The translations under genes were made by a program, and so were the position numbers. The notes beneath the pieces were generated by a model. The model did not search any database, was not told where the DNA came from, and saw only the letters and a list, made by a program, of their open reading frames with translations. Positions 1 through 8,631 of a stretch of 64,000 bases of DNA are shown in pieces (within the stretch, counting starts at the first letter, position 1; every line of letters begins with the position of its first letter). This DNA comes from Streptomyces atratus (lineage in GTDB: Bacteria; Actinomycetota; Actinomycetes; Streptomycetales; Streptomycetaceae), in NCBI RefSeq assembly GCF_900119365.1, contig NZ_FPJO01000023.1, positions 46,796-110,795 of the forward strand. The letters run 5' to 3'.

Positions 1-80
1 TCGGCCAGGACGTCCTGCGCCCGGGTGCCGGGCTCCATCGGCTGGTTCGTCCCGGCGCGCAGTCTGAGTGCTCGGATCAC
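1..80 (-). CDS. 5' end of an unidentified leftward gene (partial)
   Basis: A GTG codon at 80-78 is preceded on the minus strand by GGGAGG (91-86) with 5-base spacing, a good Streptomyces ribosome binding site. The reading frame stays open to the window edge. About 26 residues are visible (VIRALRLRAGTNQPMEPG and onward), too few to name a family. It would diverge from hutU, with the shared upstream region at 81-407. An alternative start is the in-frame ATG at 38-36. Existence is inferred from the start signal and open frame only. Confidence 0.5.
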   Translation of the reverse strand, partial: MIRALRLRAGTNQPMEPGTRAQDVLA

Positions 81-407
81 AGGGGCCTCCCATGTGTGTG
101 CGAGCCGGCGGGCTGAGCGGTCGAGGGTGCGTGGACGCCCCTCCCGGCCCGGCTCGGCGTGCGGTGTCCGTGTGACCATGAGGCTACGCAACGTGTTTGC
201 CCCTGGAGAGAGTTCGGGCATCTTCCAGCGGCACATGCTGGAGCGTACGGAGGTGCGCGGAGGGCGCGCGACAGGAGCACCCGGGCGACGTTGTGCGCGG
301 GTGGGCGCGAGTCGTTGCCCCCATGCGACGGCGCGGAGCTGTTGACTACGAGTATTCAGACCATCAGGATGTGAATAGAAGGCTTACAGTCGCGAGGAGG
401 CACCGCC
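81..407. other. Intergenic region upstream of hutU
   Basis: This 327-base stretch lies between the leftward partial gene and hutU. It holds the predicted hutU promoter (342-370) and the hutU ribosome binding site GAGGAGG about 6 bases before the ATG. Several reading frames cross it but none has a convincing start or protein-like composition. No strong inverted repeat typical of a repressor site was found by eye. Confidence 0.6.
342..370 (+). promoter_or_regulatory. Predicted hutU promoter
   Basis: TTGACT (342-347) and CAGGAT (365-370) are separated by 17 bases and fit the housekeeping -35/-10 pattern of Streptomyces. Transcription would begin near 377, giving a leader of about 30 bases before the hutU ATG at 408. 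Assigned from consensus match and position only. Confidence 0.5.
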
Positions 408-2069
408 ATGTCAGGACCCCGCCCCGTACGGGCACCGCGCGGTACGGAACTGAGCGCCCTGGGATGGCAGCAGGAGGCCGCCCTGCGCATGCTGCAGAAC
501 AACCTCGATCCCGAGGTCGCCGAGCACCCCGACAAGCTCGTCGTCTACGGCGGCACCGGCAAGGCCGCCCGTGACTGGCGCTCCTTCGACGCGATGGTGC
601 GCACGCTGCGGACGCTCAAGCAGGACGAGACGATGCTCGTCCAGTCCGGCCGCCCGGTCGGCGTCATGCAGACGCACGAGTGGGCGCCGCGCGTCCTGAT
701 CGCCAACTCCAACTTGGTCGGCGACTGGGCGAACTGGGAGGAGTTCCGCCGCCTGGAGGCGCTCGGGCTCACCATGTACGGCCAGATGACCGCCGGATCG
801 TGGATCTACATCGGTACGCAGGGCATCCTGCAGGGCACCTACGAGACCTTCGCGGCCGTCGCGGCGAAGAAGTTCGGCGGCACGCTGGCCGGCACGATCA
901 CGCTGACCGCCGGACTCGGCGGCATGGGTGGCGCCCAGCCGCTCGCCGTGACCATGAACGACGGCGTCGCGATCTGTATCGACTGCGACCCGCGCGCCAT
1001 CGAGCGCCGGATCGAGCACCGCTACCTGGATGTGCGCGCCGACTCCCTGGAGCACGCGCTCCAGCTGGCCACCGAGGCGCGGGACGCCCGCAGGCCGCTC
1101 TCCATCGGCCTGCTCGGCAACGCGGCGGAGCTGCTGCCCCGGATGCTCGCCGAGGGCGCCCCGATCGACATCGTCACCGACCAGACCAGCGCCCACGACC
1201 CGCTGTCGTACCTCCCGCTCGGCGTCGACTTCGACGACATGGCCTCGTACGCCGCCGAGAAGCCCGCCGACTTCACACAGCGCGCCCGGGAGTCGATGGC
1301 CACGCACGTCGAGGCGATGGTCGGCTTCATGGACGCCGGGGCCGAGGTCTTCGACTACGGCAACTCCATCCGCGGCGAGGCCCGGCTCGCGGGCTACGAC
1401 CGGGCCTTCGACTTCCCGGGCTTCGTACCCGCCTACATCCGGCCGCTCTTCTGCGAGGGCAAGGGCCCGTTCCGCTGGGCCGCGCTCTCCGGCGAGGCGT
1501 CCGACATCCACAAGACCGACAAGGCGATGCTCGAACTCTTCCCCGAGAACGAGTCGCTGCACCGGTGGATCAAGATGGCCGGCGAACGCGTCCACTTCCA
1601 GGGACTGCCCGCCCGGATCTGCTGGCTCGGCTACGGCGAGCGCGACCGGGCCGGTGAGCGGTTCAACGACATGGTGGCGAGCGGTGAGCTGGCCGCGCCG
1701 CTGGCCATCGGGCGCGACCACCTGGACTGCGGCTCCGTGGCCTCCCCGTACCGGGAGACCGAGGCCATGCTCGACGGGTCCGACGCGATCGCCGACTGGC
1801 CGCTGCTGAACGCCATGGTCAACGTGGCCTCCGGGGCCTCCTGGGTCTCCATCCACCACGGCGGCGGCGTCGGCATGGGGCGCTCCATCCACGCCGGGCA
1901 GGTGACCGTCGCCGACGGTACGAAGCTGGCGGGCGAGAAGATCCGCCGGGTGCTCACCAACGACCCGGGCATGGGCGTCATCCGGCACGTCGACGCCGGG
2001 TACGACATCGCGGAGTCGGTCGCCGCGGACAAGGGCGTGCGCGTGCCGATGACCGAGGACGGACAGTGA
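408..2069 (+). CDS. hutU: Urocanate hydratase (urocanase)
   Basis: Second enzyme of histidine breakdown: it adds water to urocanate to give 4-imidazolone-5-propionate, using tightly bound NAD+ as an electrophile. The 553-residue length is normal for the family. The glycine-rich GGMGGAQPLAVTMN segment (about residues 172-185) is the nucleotide-binding loop. DHLDCGSVASPYRE carries the conserved active-site Cys at residue 441. The ATG has a strong GAGGAGG ribosome binding site. The stop overlaps the GTG of the next gene (CAGTGAGCC), so hutU and the amidohydrolase are translationally coupled. No histidine ammonia-lyase gene lies in this window, so step one is encoded elsewhere. Confidence 0.97.
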   Translation: MSGPRPVRAPRGTELSALGWQQEAALRMLQNNLDPEVAEHPDKLVVYGGTGKAARDWRSFDAMVRTLRTLKQDETMLVQSGRPVGVMQTHEWAPRVLIANSNLVGDWANWEEFRRLEALGLTMYGQMTAGSWIYIGTQGILQGTYETFAAVAAKKFGGTLAGTITLTAGLGGMGGAQPLAVTMNDGVAICIDCDPRAIERRIEHRYLDVRADSLEHALQLATEARDARRPLSIGLLGNAAELLPRMLAEGAPIDIVTDQTSAHDPLSYLPLGVDFDDMASYAAEKPADFTQRARESMATHVEAMVGFMDAGAEVFDYGNSIRGEARLAGYDRAFDFPGFVPAYIRPLFCEGKGPFRWAALSGEASDIHKTDKAMLELFPENESLHRWIKMAGERVHFQGLPARICWLGYGERDRAGERFNDMVASGELAAPLAIGRDHLDCGSVASPYRETEAMLDGSDAIADWPLLNAMVNVASGASWVSIHHGGGVGMGRSIHAGQVTVADGTKLAGEKIRRVLTNDPGMGVIRHVDAGYDIAESVAADKGVRVPMTEDGQ

Positions 2070-3364
2070 GCCTTCCGGCCGGGGACGGGATCAGGACCGG
2101 GGCCGTGGCCGGGGGCACGGCCGCGGCTGCCGGCGGCTCGTCCTCGTTCCGGGCCATGTGGCGGGAGCTCCTGCCGGTCGGACGGCACCAGGACAGCGGG
2201 GGCTACCGCCGCTACGCCTGGACCGGGGCCGACGCCGACTGCCGCACCTGGTTCCGGGCGCAGGCCGAGGCGCGCGGGCTCACCTACGAGGTCGACCGGA
2301 ACGGCAACCAGTGGGCCTGGCTCGGCGACCCCCTCGCCGGGGACGCCGTCGTCGCCGGATCGCATCTCGACTCCGTACCGGACGGCGGCGCCTTCGACGG
2401 GCCGCTCGGTGTGGTCTCCTCCTTCGCCGCGCTCGACGAACTCCGCCGCAGGGGAGCGCAGTTCACCCGGCCGCTGGCCATCAGCAACTTCGGCGACGAG
2501 GAGGGGGCCCGCTTCGGGCTCGCCTGTGTGGGCTCCCGGCTCGCCGCCGGACAGCTGACCGTGGAGGCCGCCCACCGGCTCCGCGACGGCGACGGCATCA
2601 CGCTGCCGCAGGCCATGGAGGCGGCCGGATACGACCCCGACACCATCGGCCCGGACCCCGAACGGCTCGCCCGCATCGGCGCGTTCGTCGAGCTCCACGT
2701 CGAACAGGGGCGGGCCCTCGACCTCACCGGCGACCCGGTCGGCATCGCCTCCGCGATCTGGCCGCACGGACGCTGGCGGTTCGACTTCCGGGGCGAGGCC
2801 AACCACGCGGGCACCACCCGCCTCGCCGACCGCCGCGACCCGATGCTCACGTACGCCGAGACCGTGCTCGCCGCCCGCCGCGAGGCGGAGCTCGCCGGAG
2901 CCCTCGCCACCTTCGGCAAGATCTCCGTCGAGCCGAACGGGGTCAACGCCATCCCCTCCCTCGTCCGTGGCTGGCTCGACTCCCGCGCCGCCGACCAGGA
3001 GGCTCTCGACGCCGTGGTCACCGGCATCGAACGGGCCGCCAGGGAGCACGCCGAGCGCGCCGGGATCGACCTCGATGTCGTACGGGAGTCCTTCACGCCC
3101 GTCGTCGAGTTCGAGCACGCCCTGCGCGACGAGCTCGGCAAGATCCTCGCGAGTCGGGACGACGCCGGTCGTGCCGTACCCGTCCTCGGTACCGGCGCCG
3201 GACACGACGCGGGTATTTTGTCCGCTTCGGTCCCCACCGCCATGCTGTTCGTACGGAACCCCACCGGGATCTCGCACTCGCCGGCCGAGCACGCGGGCGA
3301 GGACGACTGCGTGGCCGGGGTGATCGCACTCGCCGACGTACTGGAAGGTCTCGCGTGCAGCTGA
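2066..3364 (+). CDS. M20-family amidohydrolase (allantoate amidohydrolase type) in the hut operon
   Basis: Dinuclear-metal hydrolase of the allantoate amidohydrolase/N-carbamoyl-amino-acid hydrolase branch of M20. Visible metal ligands are H100 (AGSHLDS), D111 (AFDGPLG), the E145-E146 pair (GDEEGARFG) and H211 (ELHVEQG), plus a late ISHSPAEH motif; family length is normal at 432 residues. The GTG start overlaps the hutU stop, and the last bases of this gene contain the hutF start. Family members hydrolyse ureido or formamido C-N bonds. No classical HutG is present, so it may remove the formyl group from the N-formylglutamate made by HutF; that assignment is inference. The usual annotation is allantoate amidohydrolase. 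Confidence 0.88.
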   Translation: MSLPAGDGIRTGAVAGGTAAAAGGSSSFRAMWRELLPVGRHQDSGGYRRYAWTGADADCRTWFRAQAEARGLTYEVDRNGNQWAWLGDPLAGDAVVAGSHLDSVPDGGAFDGPLGVVSSFAALDELRRRGAQFTRPLAISNFGDEEGARFGLACVGSRLAAGQLTVEAAHRLRDGDGITLPQAMEAAGYDPDTIGPDPERLARIGAFVELHVEQGRALDLTGDPVGIASAIWPHGRWRFDFRGEANHAGTTRLADRRDPMLTYAETVLAARREAELAGALATFGKISVEPNGVNAIPSLVRGWLDSRAADQEALDAVVTGIERAAREHAERAGIDLDVVRESFTPVVEFEHALRDELGKILASRDDAGRAVPVLGTGAGHDAGILSASVPTAMLFVRNPTGISHSPAEHAGEDDCVAGVIALADVLEGLACS

Positions 3365-4737
3365 CAACGAACGGCCCCAGGCCCGCCACCGTGACGTACT
3401 GGCTGTCCCACGCCTGGCTCGGCACCCATGTCGAGCCGGGTGTCGCCCTGGACGTCTCCGGCGGGCTGATCGCGGGCGTCCGCACCGGCGTCGCCACCCC
3501 GCCGCCGGGCGCCACCGTGCTGCGCGGGCTCACCGTTCCCGGGCTCGCCAACACCCATTCGCACGCCTTCCACCGCGCCCTGCGCTCCACCGTCCAGGTC
3601 GGCTCCGGCACCTTCTGGACCTGGCGCGAGATCATGTACCAGGTCGCCGCCCGGCTCACCCCCGACTCGTACTACGACCTCGCCCGTGCCGTGTACGCCG
3701 AGATGGCGCTGGCCGGCATCACCGCGGTCGGCGAATTCCACTATCTGCACCACGCACCGGGCGGCACCCCGTACGACAACCCGAACGCGATGGGCGAGGC
3801 CCTGATCGCGGCGGCGCGCGAGGCCGGCATCCGGATCACGCTGCTGGACACCGCCTACCTCTCCGCCGGATTCGGCAAGCGCCCCACCCAGTACCAGCAG
3901 CCCGACCGGCACCAGCTGCGCTTCTCCGACACCACCGCGGACGCCTGGGCCGAACGCGCCTCCCTCCTCAAGGGCGGCGACCACGCACTGATCGGCGCGG
4001 CCGTCCACTCCGTGCGCGCCGTGCCCGCCGCACAGCTCGCCACCGTGGCCGCCTGGGCCGAGGAGCGGCAGGCCCCGCTCCATGTCCACCTCTCCGAGCA
4101 GACCGCGGAGAACGACGCCTGCCTCGCCGCCCACGGCTGCACCCCCACCCGGCTCCTCGCCGACCACGGGGTCCTCGGCCCGCGCACCACCGGCATCCAC
4201 AACACCCACCTCACCGCCGAGGACATCGCGCTCCTCGGCTCCTCGGCGACCGGCACCTGCATGTGCCCCACCACCGAACGCGACCTCGCCGACGGGATCG
4301 GCCCCGCCGTCGCCCTCCAGCGCGCCGGCTCGCCGCTCTCCCTCGGCAGCGACAGCCACGCAGTGATCGACCTCTTCGAGGAGGCCCGCGCGATGGAGCT
4401 CGACGAGCGCCTGCGCACCCGGGCGCGCGGTCACTGGACGGCGGCCGCCCTGCTGCGCGCCGCGACCGTCGACGGCCACGCGGCGCTCGGCCGGCCGGAG
4501 GCGGGCATCATCGAACCCGGTGCGCCCGCCGATCTGGCGACCGTCGCCCTGGACTCCGTCAGAACAGCGGGACCGGTGCCCAGACTCGCTGCCGAAGCGG
4601 TCGTATTCGCCGCCTCCGCGGCCGATGTACGGCACACGGTCGTGGCAGGACGGCACATCGTCCGCGACGGTCGGCACGCACTCGTCGAGGACGTACCCGC
4701 AGCACTCGCCTCGGCCATCGCCGCCCTGCACGGCTGA
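3355..4737 (+). CDS. hutF: Formimidoylglutamate deiminase
   Basis: Amidohydrolase-superfamily enzyme that deiminates N-formimino-L-glutamate to N-formyl-L-glutamate and ammonia. The chosen GTG at 3355 overlaps the preceding gene by ten bases and gives a 460-residue protein, normal for HutF. NTHSHAFHRAL holds the metal-binding HxH pair (H68 and H70). HVHLSEQ, the IHNTHLT segment and LGSDSHAVID supply the later metal ligands and catalytic residues typical of the family. An open frame extends much further upstream but is only the antiphase of the M20 gene. Together with hutU and hutI it defines the branch of histidine degradation that goes through formylglutamate. Confidence 0.93.
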   Translation: MQLTTNGPRPATVTYWLSHAWLGTHVEPGVALDVSGGLIAGVRTGVATPPPGATVLRGLTVPGLANTHSHAFHRALRSTVQVGSGTFWTWREIMYQVAARLTPDSYYDLARAVYAEMALAGITAVGEFHYLHHAPGGTPYDNPNAMGEALIAAAREAGIRITLLDTAYLSAGFGKRPTQYQQPDRHQLRFSDTTADAWAERASLLKGGDHALIGAAVHSVRAVPAAQLATVAAWAEERQAPLHVHLSEQTAENDACLAAHGCTPTRLLADHGVLGPRTTGIHNTHLTAEDIALLGSSATGTCMCPTTERDLADGIGPAVALQRAGSPLSLGSDSHAVIDLFEEARAMELDERLRTRARGHWTAAALLRAATVDGHAALGRPEAGIIEPGAPADLATVALDSVRTAGPVPRLAAEAVVFAASAADVRHTVVAGRHIVRDGRHALVEDVPAALASAIAALHG

Positions 4738-4769
4738 GACCGGATTCCCGCAAGGAGAGCAGCACCCCG

Positions 4770-5942
4770 ATGACGACGACCGCCATCACCAACATCGCCA
4801 GTCTGGTCACCAACGACCCCTCCCTGTGCGCGGATTCCCCCCTGGGCCCCATCCAGGACGCGGCCGTCGTCATCGAGGGCGACCGGGTCGTCTGGACCGG
4901 TGAATCAAGCAAAGCACCCGCCACTGACAACGCCGTCGACGCGGGCGGCCGGGCGATGATCCCCGGCTTCGTCGACTCCCACTCCCACCTGGTGTTCGCG
5001 GGCGACCGCACCGAGGAGTTCAACGCCCGGATGTCCGGCCGCGCCTACAGCGCGGGCGGCATCCGGACCACCGTCGCCGCCACCCGCGCCGCCACCGACG
5101 AAGAACTCGCCGCCAACGTCGCCCGCTACCTCGCCGAGGCCCTGCGCCAGGGCACCACCACCTTCGAGACCAAGTCCGGCTACGGCCTCACCGTCGAGGA
5201 CGAGGCCCGCGCCCTGCGCATCGCCGCCCGGCACACCGAGGAGGTCACCTATCTCGGCGCCCACATCGTCTCCCCGGACTACGCCGACGACCCGGCCGGC
5301 TACGTGGACCTGGTCACCGGGGCGATGCTCGACGCCTGTGCCCCGTACGCCCGTTGGATCGACGTCTTCTGCGAGAAGGGCGCCTTCGACGGCGACCAGG
5401 CCCGCGCGATCCTGACCGCGGGCATCGCGAAGGGCCTGCACCCCCGCGTCCACGCCAACCAGCTCGGCCACGGCCCCGGCGTCCAGCTCGCCGTCGAACT
5501 CGACGCCGCGTCCGCCGACCACTGCACCCACCTCACCGACGCCGACGTAGACGCCCTGGCCCAGGGCAGCACCGTCGCCACCCTGCTCCCCGGCGCCGAG
5601 TTCTCCACCCGCGCCACCTGGCCCGACGCCCGCCGCATCCTCGACGCGGGCGTCACCGTCGCGCTCTCGACCGACTGCAACCCGGGCTCGTCGTTCACGT
5701 CCTCCATGCCCTTCTGCATCGCCCTCGCAGTACGGGACATGGGCATGACGCCGGACGAGGCCCTCTGGTCCGCCACCGCGGGCGGCGCCGCGGCCCTGCG
5801 CCGTACGGACATCGGCCGCATCGCCCCCGGCGCCCGCGCCGACCTGGTGCTCCTCGACGCGCCCAGCCATGTCCACCTCGCCTACCGGCCGGGTGTGCCG
5901 CTGGTCCACGCGGTCTGGCAGCGCGGCGAACGCGTCGTCTGA
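4770..5942 (+). CDS. hutI: Imidazolonepropionase
   Basis: Third step of histidine degradation: hydrolyses 4-imidazolone-5-propionate to N-formimino-L-glutamate. It is a 390-residue amidohydrolase-superfamily TIM barrel. Metal-binding H71 and H73 lie in VDSHSHLVFAGDR; HANQLGHG and STDCNPGSSFT carry later ligands. The ATG is preceded by AAGGAG (4752-4757). It sits 32 bases after hutF and ends the operon, followed by a strong hairpin at 6000-6035. The product feeds directly to HutF encoded upstream. Confidence 0.97.
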   Translation: MTTTAITNIASLVTNDPSLCADSPLGPIQDAAVVIEGDRVVWTGESSKAPATDNAVDAGGRAMIPGFVDSHSHLVFAGDRTEEFNARMSGRAYSAGGIRTTVAATRAATDEELAANVARYLAEALRQGTTTFETKSGYGLTVEDEARALRIAARHTEEVTYLGAHIVSPDYADDPAGYVDLVTGAMLDACAPYARWIDVFCEKGAFDGDQARAILTAGIAKGLHPRVHANQLGHGPGVQLAVELDAASADHCTHLTDADVDALAQGSTVATLLPGAEFSTRATWPDARRILDAGVTVALSTDCNPGSSFTSSMPFCIALAVRDMGMTPDEALWSATAGGAAALRRTDIGRIAPGARADLVLLDAPSHVHLAYRPGVPLVHAVWQRGERVV

Positions 5943-5999
5943 GCAACCACTGTGCCCGCCCGGCGCCGCTCCGGGCCCGTGACACGGCGTCAAACATGC

Positions 6000-6035
6000 G
6001 GAAGGACCCGCCCCGTTGCCGGGGCGGGTCCTTCC
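6000..6035. terminator. Bidirectional terminator between hutI and the sigma gene
   Basis: A perfect 15-bp inverted repeat (GGAAGGACCCGCCCC, 6000-6014, and its complement, 6021-6035) with a 6-base loop lies between two convergent genes. It would end both the hut operon transcript and the leftward sigma transcript. Confidence 0.85.
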
Positions 6036-6058
6036 GTGCCGTTCCGGCGCCGGCCCGT

Positions 6059-7078
6059 TCACTCCTCCAGCGTCAGGCCCTTGCGCAGCTTGATCAGCGT
6101 CCGGGAGAGCAGCCGCGACACATGCATCTGGGAGATGCCCAGCTCCTCACCGATCTCCGACTGCGTCATGTTGGCGACGAACCGGAGCGAGAGGATCTTT
6201 CGGTCGCGGCATGGCAGCGAGGCGATCAGCGGCTTCAGGGACTCCACGTACTCGATGCCTTCGAGTCCGTGGTCCTCGTAGCCGATGCGGTCCGCCAGCG
6301 CTCCTTCGCTCTCGTCCTCCTCGGGCTTGGCGTCCAGTGAGCTCGCGGTGTACGCGTTGCTCGCGGCCATGCCCTCCACGACCTCGTCGTGGGTGATGCC
6401 GAGGCGGTCGGCGAGCTCGCCCACGGTGGGCGACCGGTCCAGTCGCTGGGCGAGCTCGTCGCCCGCCTTGGCCAGGTCGAGCCGCAGCTCCTGCAGCCGG
6501 CGCGGGACGCGCACGGACCAGCTGGTGTCGCGGAAGAAGCGCTTTATCTCGCCGACGATGGTCGGCATCGCGAACGTGGGGAACTCCACGCCCCGACTGA
6601 GCTCGAAACGGTCGATCGCCTTGATCAGGCCGATGGTGCCGACCTGGACGATGTCCTCCATCGGCTCGCTGCGGGAGCGGAACCGGGAGGCGGCGAACCT
6701 GACCAGCGCCAGGTTCAGTTCGACGAGCGTATTGCGGACGTACGCGTACTCGTGGGTGCCCTCTTCGAGGGATTCGAGCCGTGCGAAGAGCGTCTTCGAC
6801 AACGCCCTGGCGTCCAGCGGTCCCACCTCGTCGAAGGGCGGGATCTCGGGAAGTCCTTCGAGACCGTCACTCGTGCCGTGGTCGTCGGCGCCGATGCGGT
6901 CGTAGCCACCGATGTGGCCGGTGCCACTGGTGTTGGTGGTGCTGATGCTGCTGGTGGTACCGGTGCTGCTGCGGACGCCGTCTTCGGCGGTCGCGGCAGG
7001 GGAGTCTGAGTGGGTCAGTCCCTGAGGACATGCTGACGTCGCGTTGTGGGGACGCGGTCCGTCGAGCCGGGGCGACAT
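6059..7078 (-). CDS. sigI: SigB/SigF-family alternative sigma factor (SigI-like)
   Basis: RNA polymerase sigma factor of the stress/sporulation SigB-SigF group. The ATG at 7078 is chosen because GGAGGAG lies just upstream of it; it gives 339 residues, though the frame is open 46 codons further. Residues 1-85 are a low-complexity Ser/Thr/Gly extension. Region 2 begins near residue 117 (LVELNLALVRF, then VQVGTIGLIKAIDRFE). Region 4 (SLPCRDRKILSLRF, then GISQMHVSRLLSR) fills the last 55 residues. Divergent genes encode its predicted anti-anti-sigma and anti-sigma partners. The symbol rests on similarity to the remembered S. coelicolor sigI-arsI-prsI arrangement. Confidence 0.88.
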   Translation of the reverse strand: MSPRLDGPRPHNATSACPQGLTHSDSPAATAEDGVRSSTGTTSSISTTNTSGTGHIGGYDRIGADDHGTSDGLEGLPEIPPFDEVGPLDARALSKTLFARLESLEEGTHEYAYVRNTLVELNLALVRFAASRFRSRSEPMEDIVQVGTIGLIKAIDRFELSRGVEFPTFAMPTIVGEIKRFFRDTSWSVRVPRRLQELRLDLAKAGDELAQRLDRSPTVGELADRLGITHDEVVEGMAASNAYTASSLDAKPEEDESEGALADRIGYEDHGLEGIEYVESLKPLIASLPCRDRKILSLRFVANMTQSEIGEELGISQMHVSRLLSRTLIKLRKGLTLEE

Positions 7079-7232
7079 GGTCTCCTCCATCGTTCTCGGC
7101 ATATGGCTGCCGATGCCCATACGTGTTCCTGCGGTGAAGCGGCGCCTCCGAAGCCGGTCGTGTTTTGGGTGTCCCCCTACCCTTACCCGCTCCGGACGGG
7201 CAGTTACAAGCGCCAATTGACGCTATATGTCC

Positions 7233-7255
7233 GGTTTGTTGAGGTCTTCGGGTAT
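7233..7255 (+). promoter_or_regulatory. Candidate SigB-type promoter upstream of the partner-switching genes
   Basis: GGTTTG then GGGTAT (7250-7255), about 13 bases apart, resembles the GNNT-N(14-16)-GGGTAY promoters read by the Streptomyces SigB group. It points at the anti-anti-sigma gene, consistent with feedback by the divergent sigma factor. Spacing is slightly short, so confidence is moderate. Confidence 0.4.
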
Positions 7256-7361
7256 CGCGTGGCGCACAGACCGCGTACTGTTTCAAGAACGTCAGAGACA
7301 GCACATACGCATCTGCGCACGCTGAGGCGCAGGCAGTGACGAACGGCGAAGAGGGACGGGC

Positions 7362-7730
7362 ATGGACCGCGGGACGGTCGGCAGTGCGAACCGGGGTCGG
7401 CTTCAGGTCGAGGTCCGGACCGAAGGGTGCAGCGAGGTCGTGACGCCGGTGGGTGAGCTGGACCACCACACGGCGGATCTCTTGCGGGAGCCTCTGGAGC
7501 ACGCGGTCGAGCAGGGGCGGGTGCGCCTGGTGGTCGACTGCTCGGGCCTCGAATTCTGTGATTCCACCGGGCTCAATGTGCTGCTCGGTGCCCGCCTGAA
7601 GGCGGAGGCGGCCGGGGGAGGGGTCCATTTGGCCGGCATGCTGCCGGTGGTGGCGAGGGTCTTCGAGATCACCGGGGCCGAGGCGGTCTTCACCGTCCAC
7701 GACTCCCTCGAAGCGGCCCTGGACACGTGA
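7362..7730 (+). CDS. arsI: STAS-domain anti-anti-sigma factor
   Basis: A 122-residue SpoIIAA/RsbV-type STAS protein. Unphosphorylated, such proteins sequester the anti-sigma ATPase and free the sigma factor; phosphorylation of a conserved Ser switches this off. Here that site is S68 in EFCDSTGLNVLLG. The N-terminal beta strands (VEVRTEGCSEVVTPVGELD) and C-terminal helices match the fold. ATG 7362 follows an AGAGGGA stretch. It lies 283 bases from the divergent sigma gene and 201 bases before the anti-sigma gene, forming one module. The symbol is by synteny from memory. Confidence 0.9.
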   Translation: MDRGTVGSANRGRLQVEVRTEGCSEVVTPVGELDHHTADLLREPLEHAVEQGRVRLVVDCSGLEFCDSTGLNVLLGARLKAEAAGGGVHLAGMLPVVARVFEITGAEAVFTVHDSLEAALDT

Positions 7731-7931
7731 CCGCGGCGCGTGTCGCGGCCCCGGGCGCCCCATGTGTTGCCCGTGTCACGTGATCCGCGCGGACGAAGTG
7801 GGTGTTGTCACGATTCGGCCGGGCAGAAGACATCCGGCGGGGCCACGGGCGACCCGCACACTCTGTATCTGTAACTGCAACTGTCGAATTGTTTCGACGG
7901 CGACATGGTGAATCGGTGAGGTGAAGCGCTG

Positions 7932-8441
7932 ATGAGCACCACCCGGCAGCATCCGCCGGGCGACCTCGGCCGGGAGCCGCAGGGCGCCGGCGTGGACGCG
8001 GGCACCGGCGCGGCCTCCCCCGAGCCGGCCGAGCGGCAGTGGCGCACCCTGTCGCTGCGGGGTGTCGCCGGCATCGTGCCGACCGCCCGCGACTTCGCCC
8101 GCCAGGCGCTTCACGAATGGGGCTGGCTCCCCGCGACGAGCGCCGACGGCCGGGCCGCCGCCGAGGACGTCCTGCTGGTCGTCTCCGAGCTGGTCACCAA
8201 CGCCTGCCTGCATGCCGAGGGCCCGGAGGAGATGCGCATCGCCTGCACGGCGAAGGTGCTGCGGGTGGAGGTCGTCGACTCGGGCGCGGGACAGCCCGCG
8301 CCGCGCACCCCGCACCGGGCCGGGCGGCCCGGCGGGCACGGCATGTTCATCGTGCAGCGGCTCTGCCTGGACTGGGGCGTCCTGCGGGTGCCCGGCCGGT
8401 CCGGGAAGACCGTCTGGGCGGAGCTGGCCGCACCCGCGTAG
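7932..8441 (+). CDS. prsI: Anti-sigma regulatory factor, HATPase_c kinase
   Basis: A 169-residue SpoIIAB/RsbW-type ATP-binding protein that binds and blocks a SigB-family sigma factor and phosphorylates its STAS antagonist. The N box is SELVTNACLHA (E86, N90, H94), the G1 box VVDSGAGQP (D116, G118, G120), and the G2 box GGHGMFIVQRL (134-144). Residues 1-36 are a disordered Pro/Gly-rich leader. It follows the anti-anti-sigma gene and is closed by a hairpin at 8491-8515. Its likely target is the SigI-like protein encoded at 6059-7078. Confidence 0.88.
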   Translation: MSTTRQHPPGDLGREPQGAGVDAGTGAASPEPAERQWRTLSLRGVAGIVPTARDFARQALHEWGWLPATSADGRAAAEDVLLVVSELVTNACLHAEGPEEMRIACTAKVLRVEVVDSGAGQPAPRTPHRAGRPGGHGMFIVQRLCLDWGVLRVPGRSGKTVWAELAAPA

Positions 8442-8490
8442 GCGCAGGGCCCGACCCGGGGGCGTATCGCCCCGCCGTTCGCACCACCGA

Positions 8491-8515
8491 AGAGCGCGCC
8501 GGATCGGCGCGCTCT
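8491..8515 (+). terminator. Intrinsic terminator after the anti-sigma gene
   Basis: An 11-bp perfect stem (AGAGCGCGCCG, 8491-8501, with its complement at 8505-8515) and a 3-base loop, followed by TTGTCTTCC. It separates the partner-switching module from the surface-protein genes. Confidence 0.8.
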
Positions 8516-8631
8516 TTGTCTTCCCTCCACAAGGCGCCGGGCGTACCTTGAGCGCCCGATCTGATGTGTCGTCAGTAACTTGCGTCGGTCAGCACCGGCG
8601 TGCGGCGACTTCCGGCATGAGGGGAACTCAG

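Noticed and set aside
2158..3354. An upstream extension of hutF by about 400 codons
   Set aside because: The frame is open only because it is out of phase with the M20 gene; it is Arg/Pro-rich without domains, and GTG 3355 gives a normal HutF.
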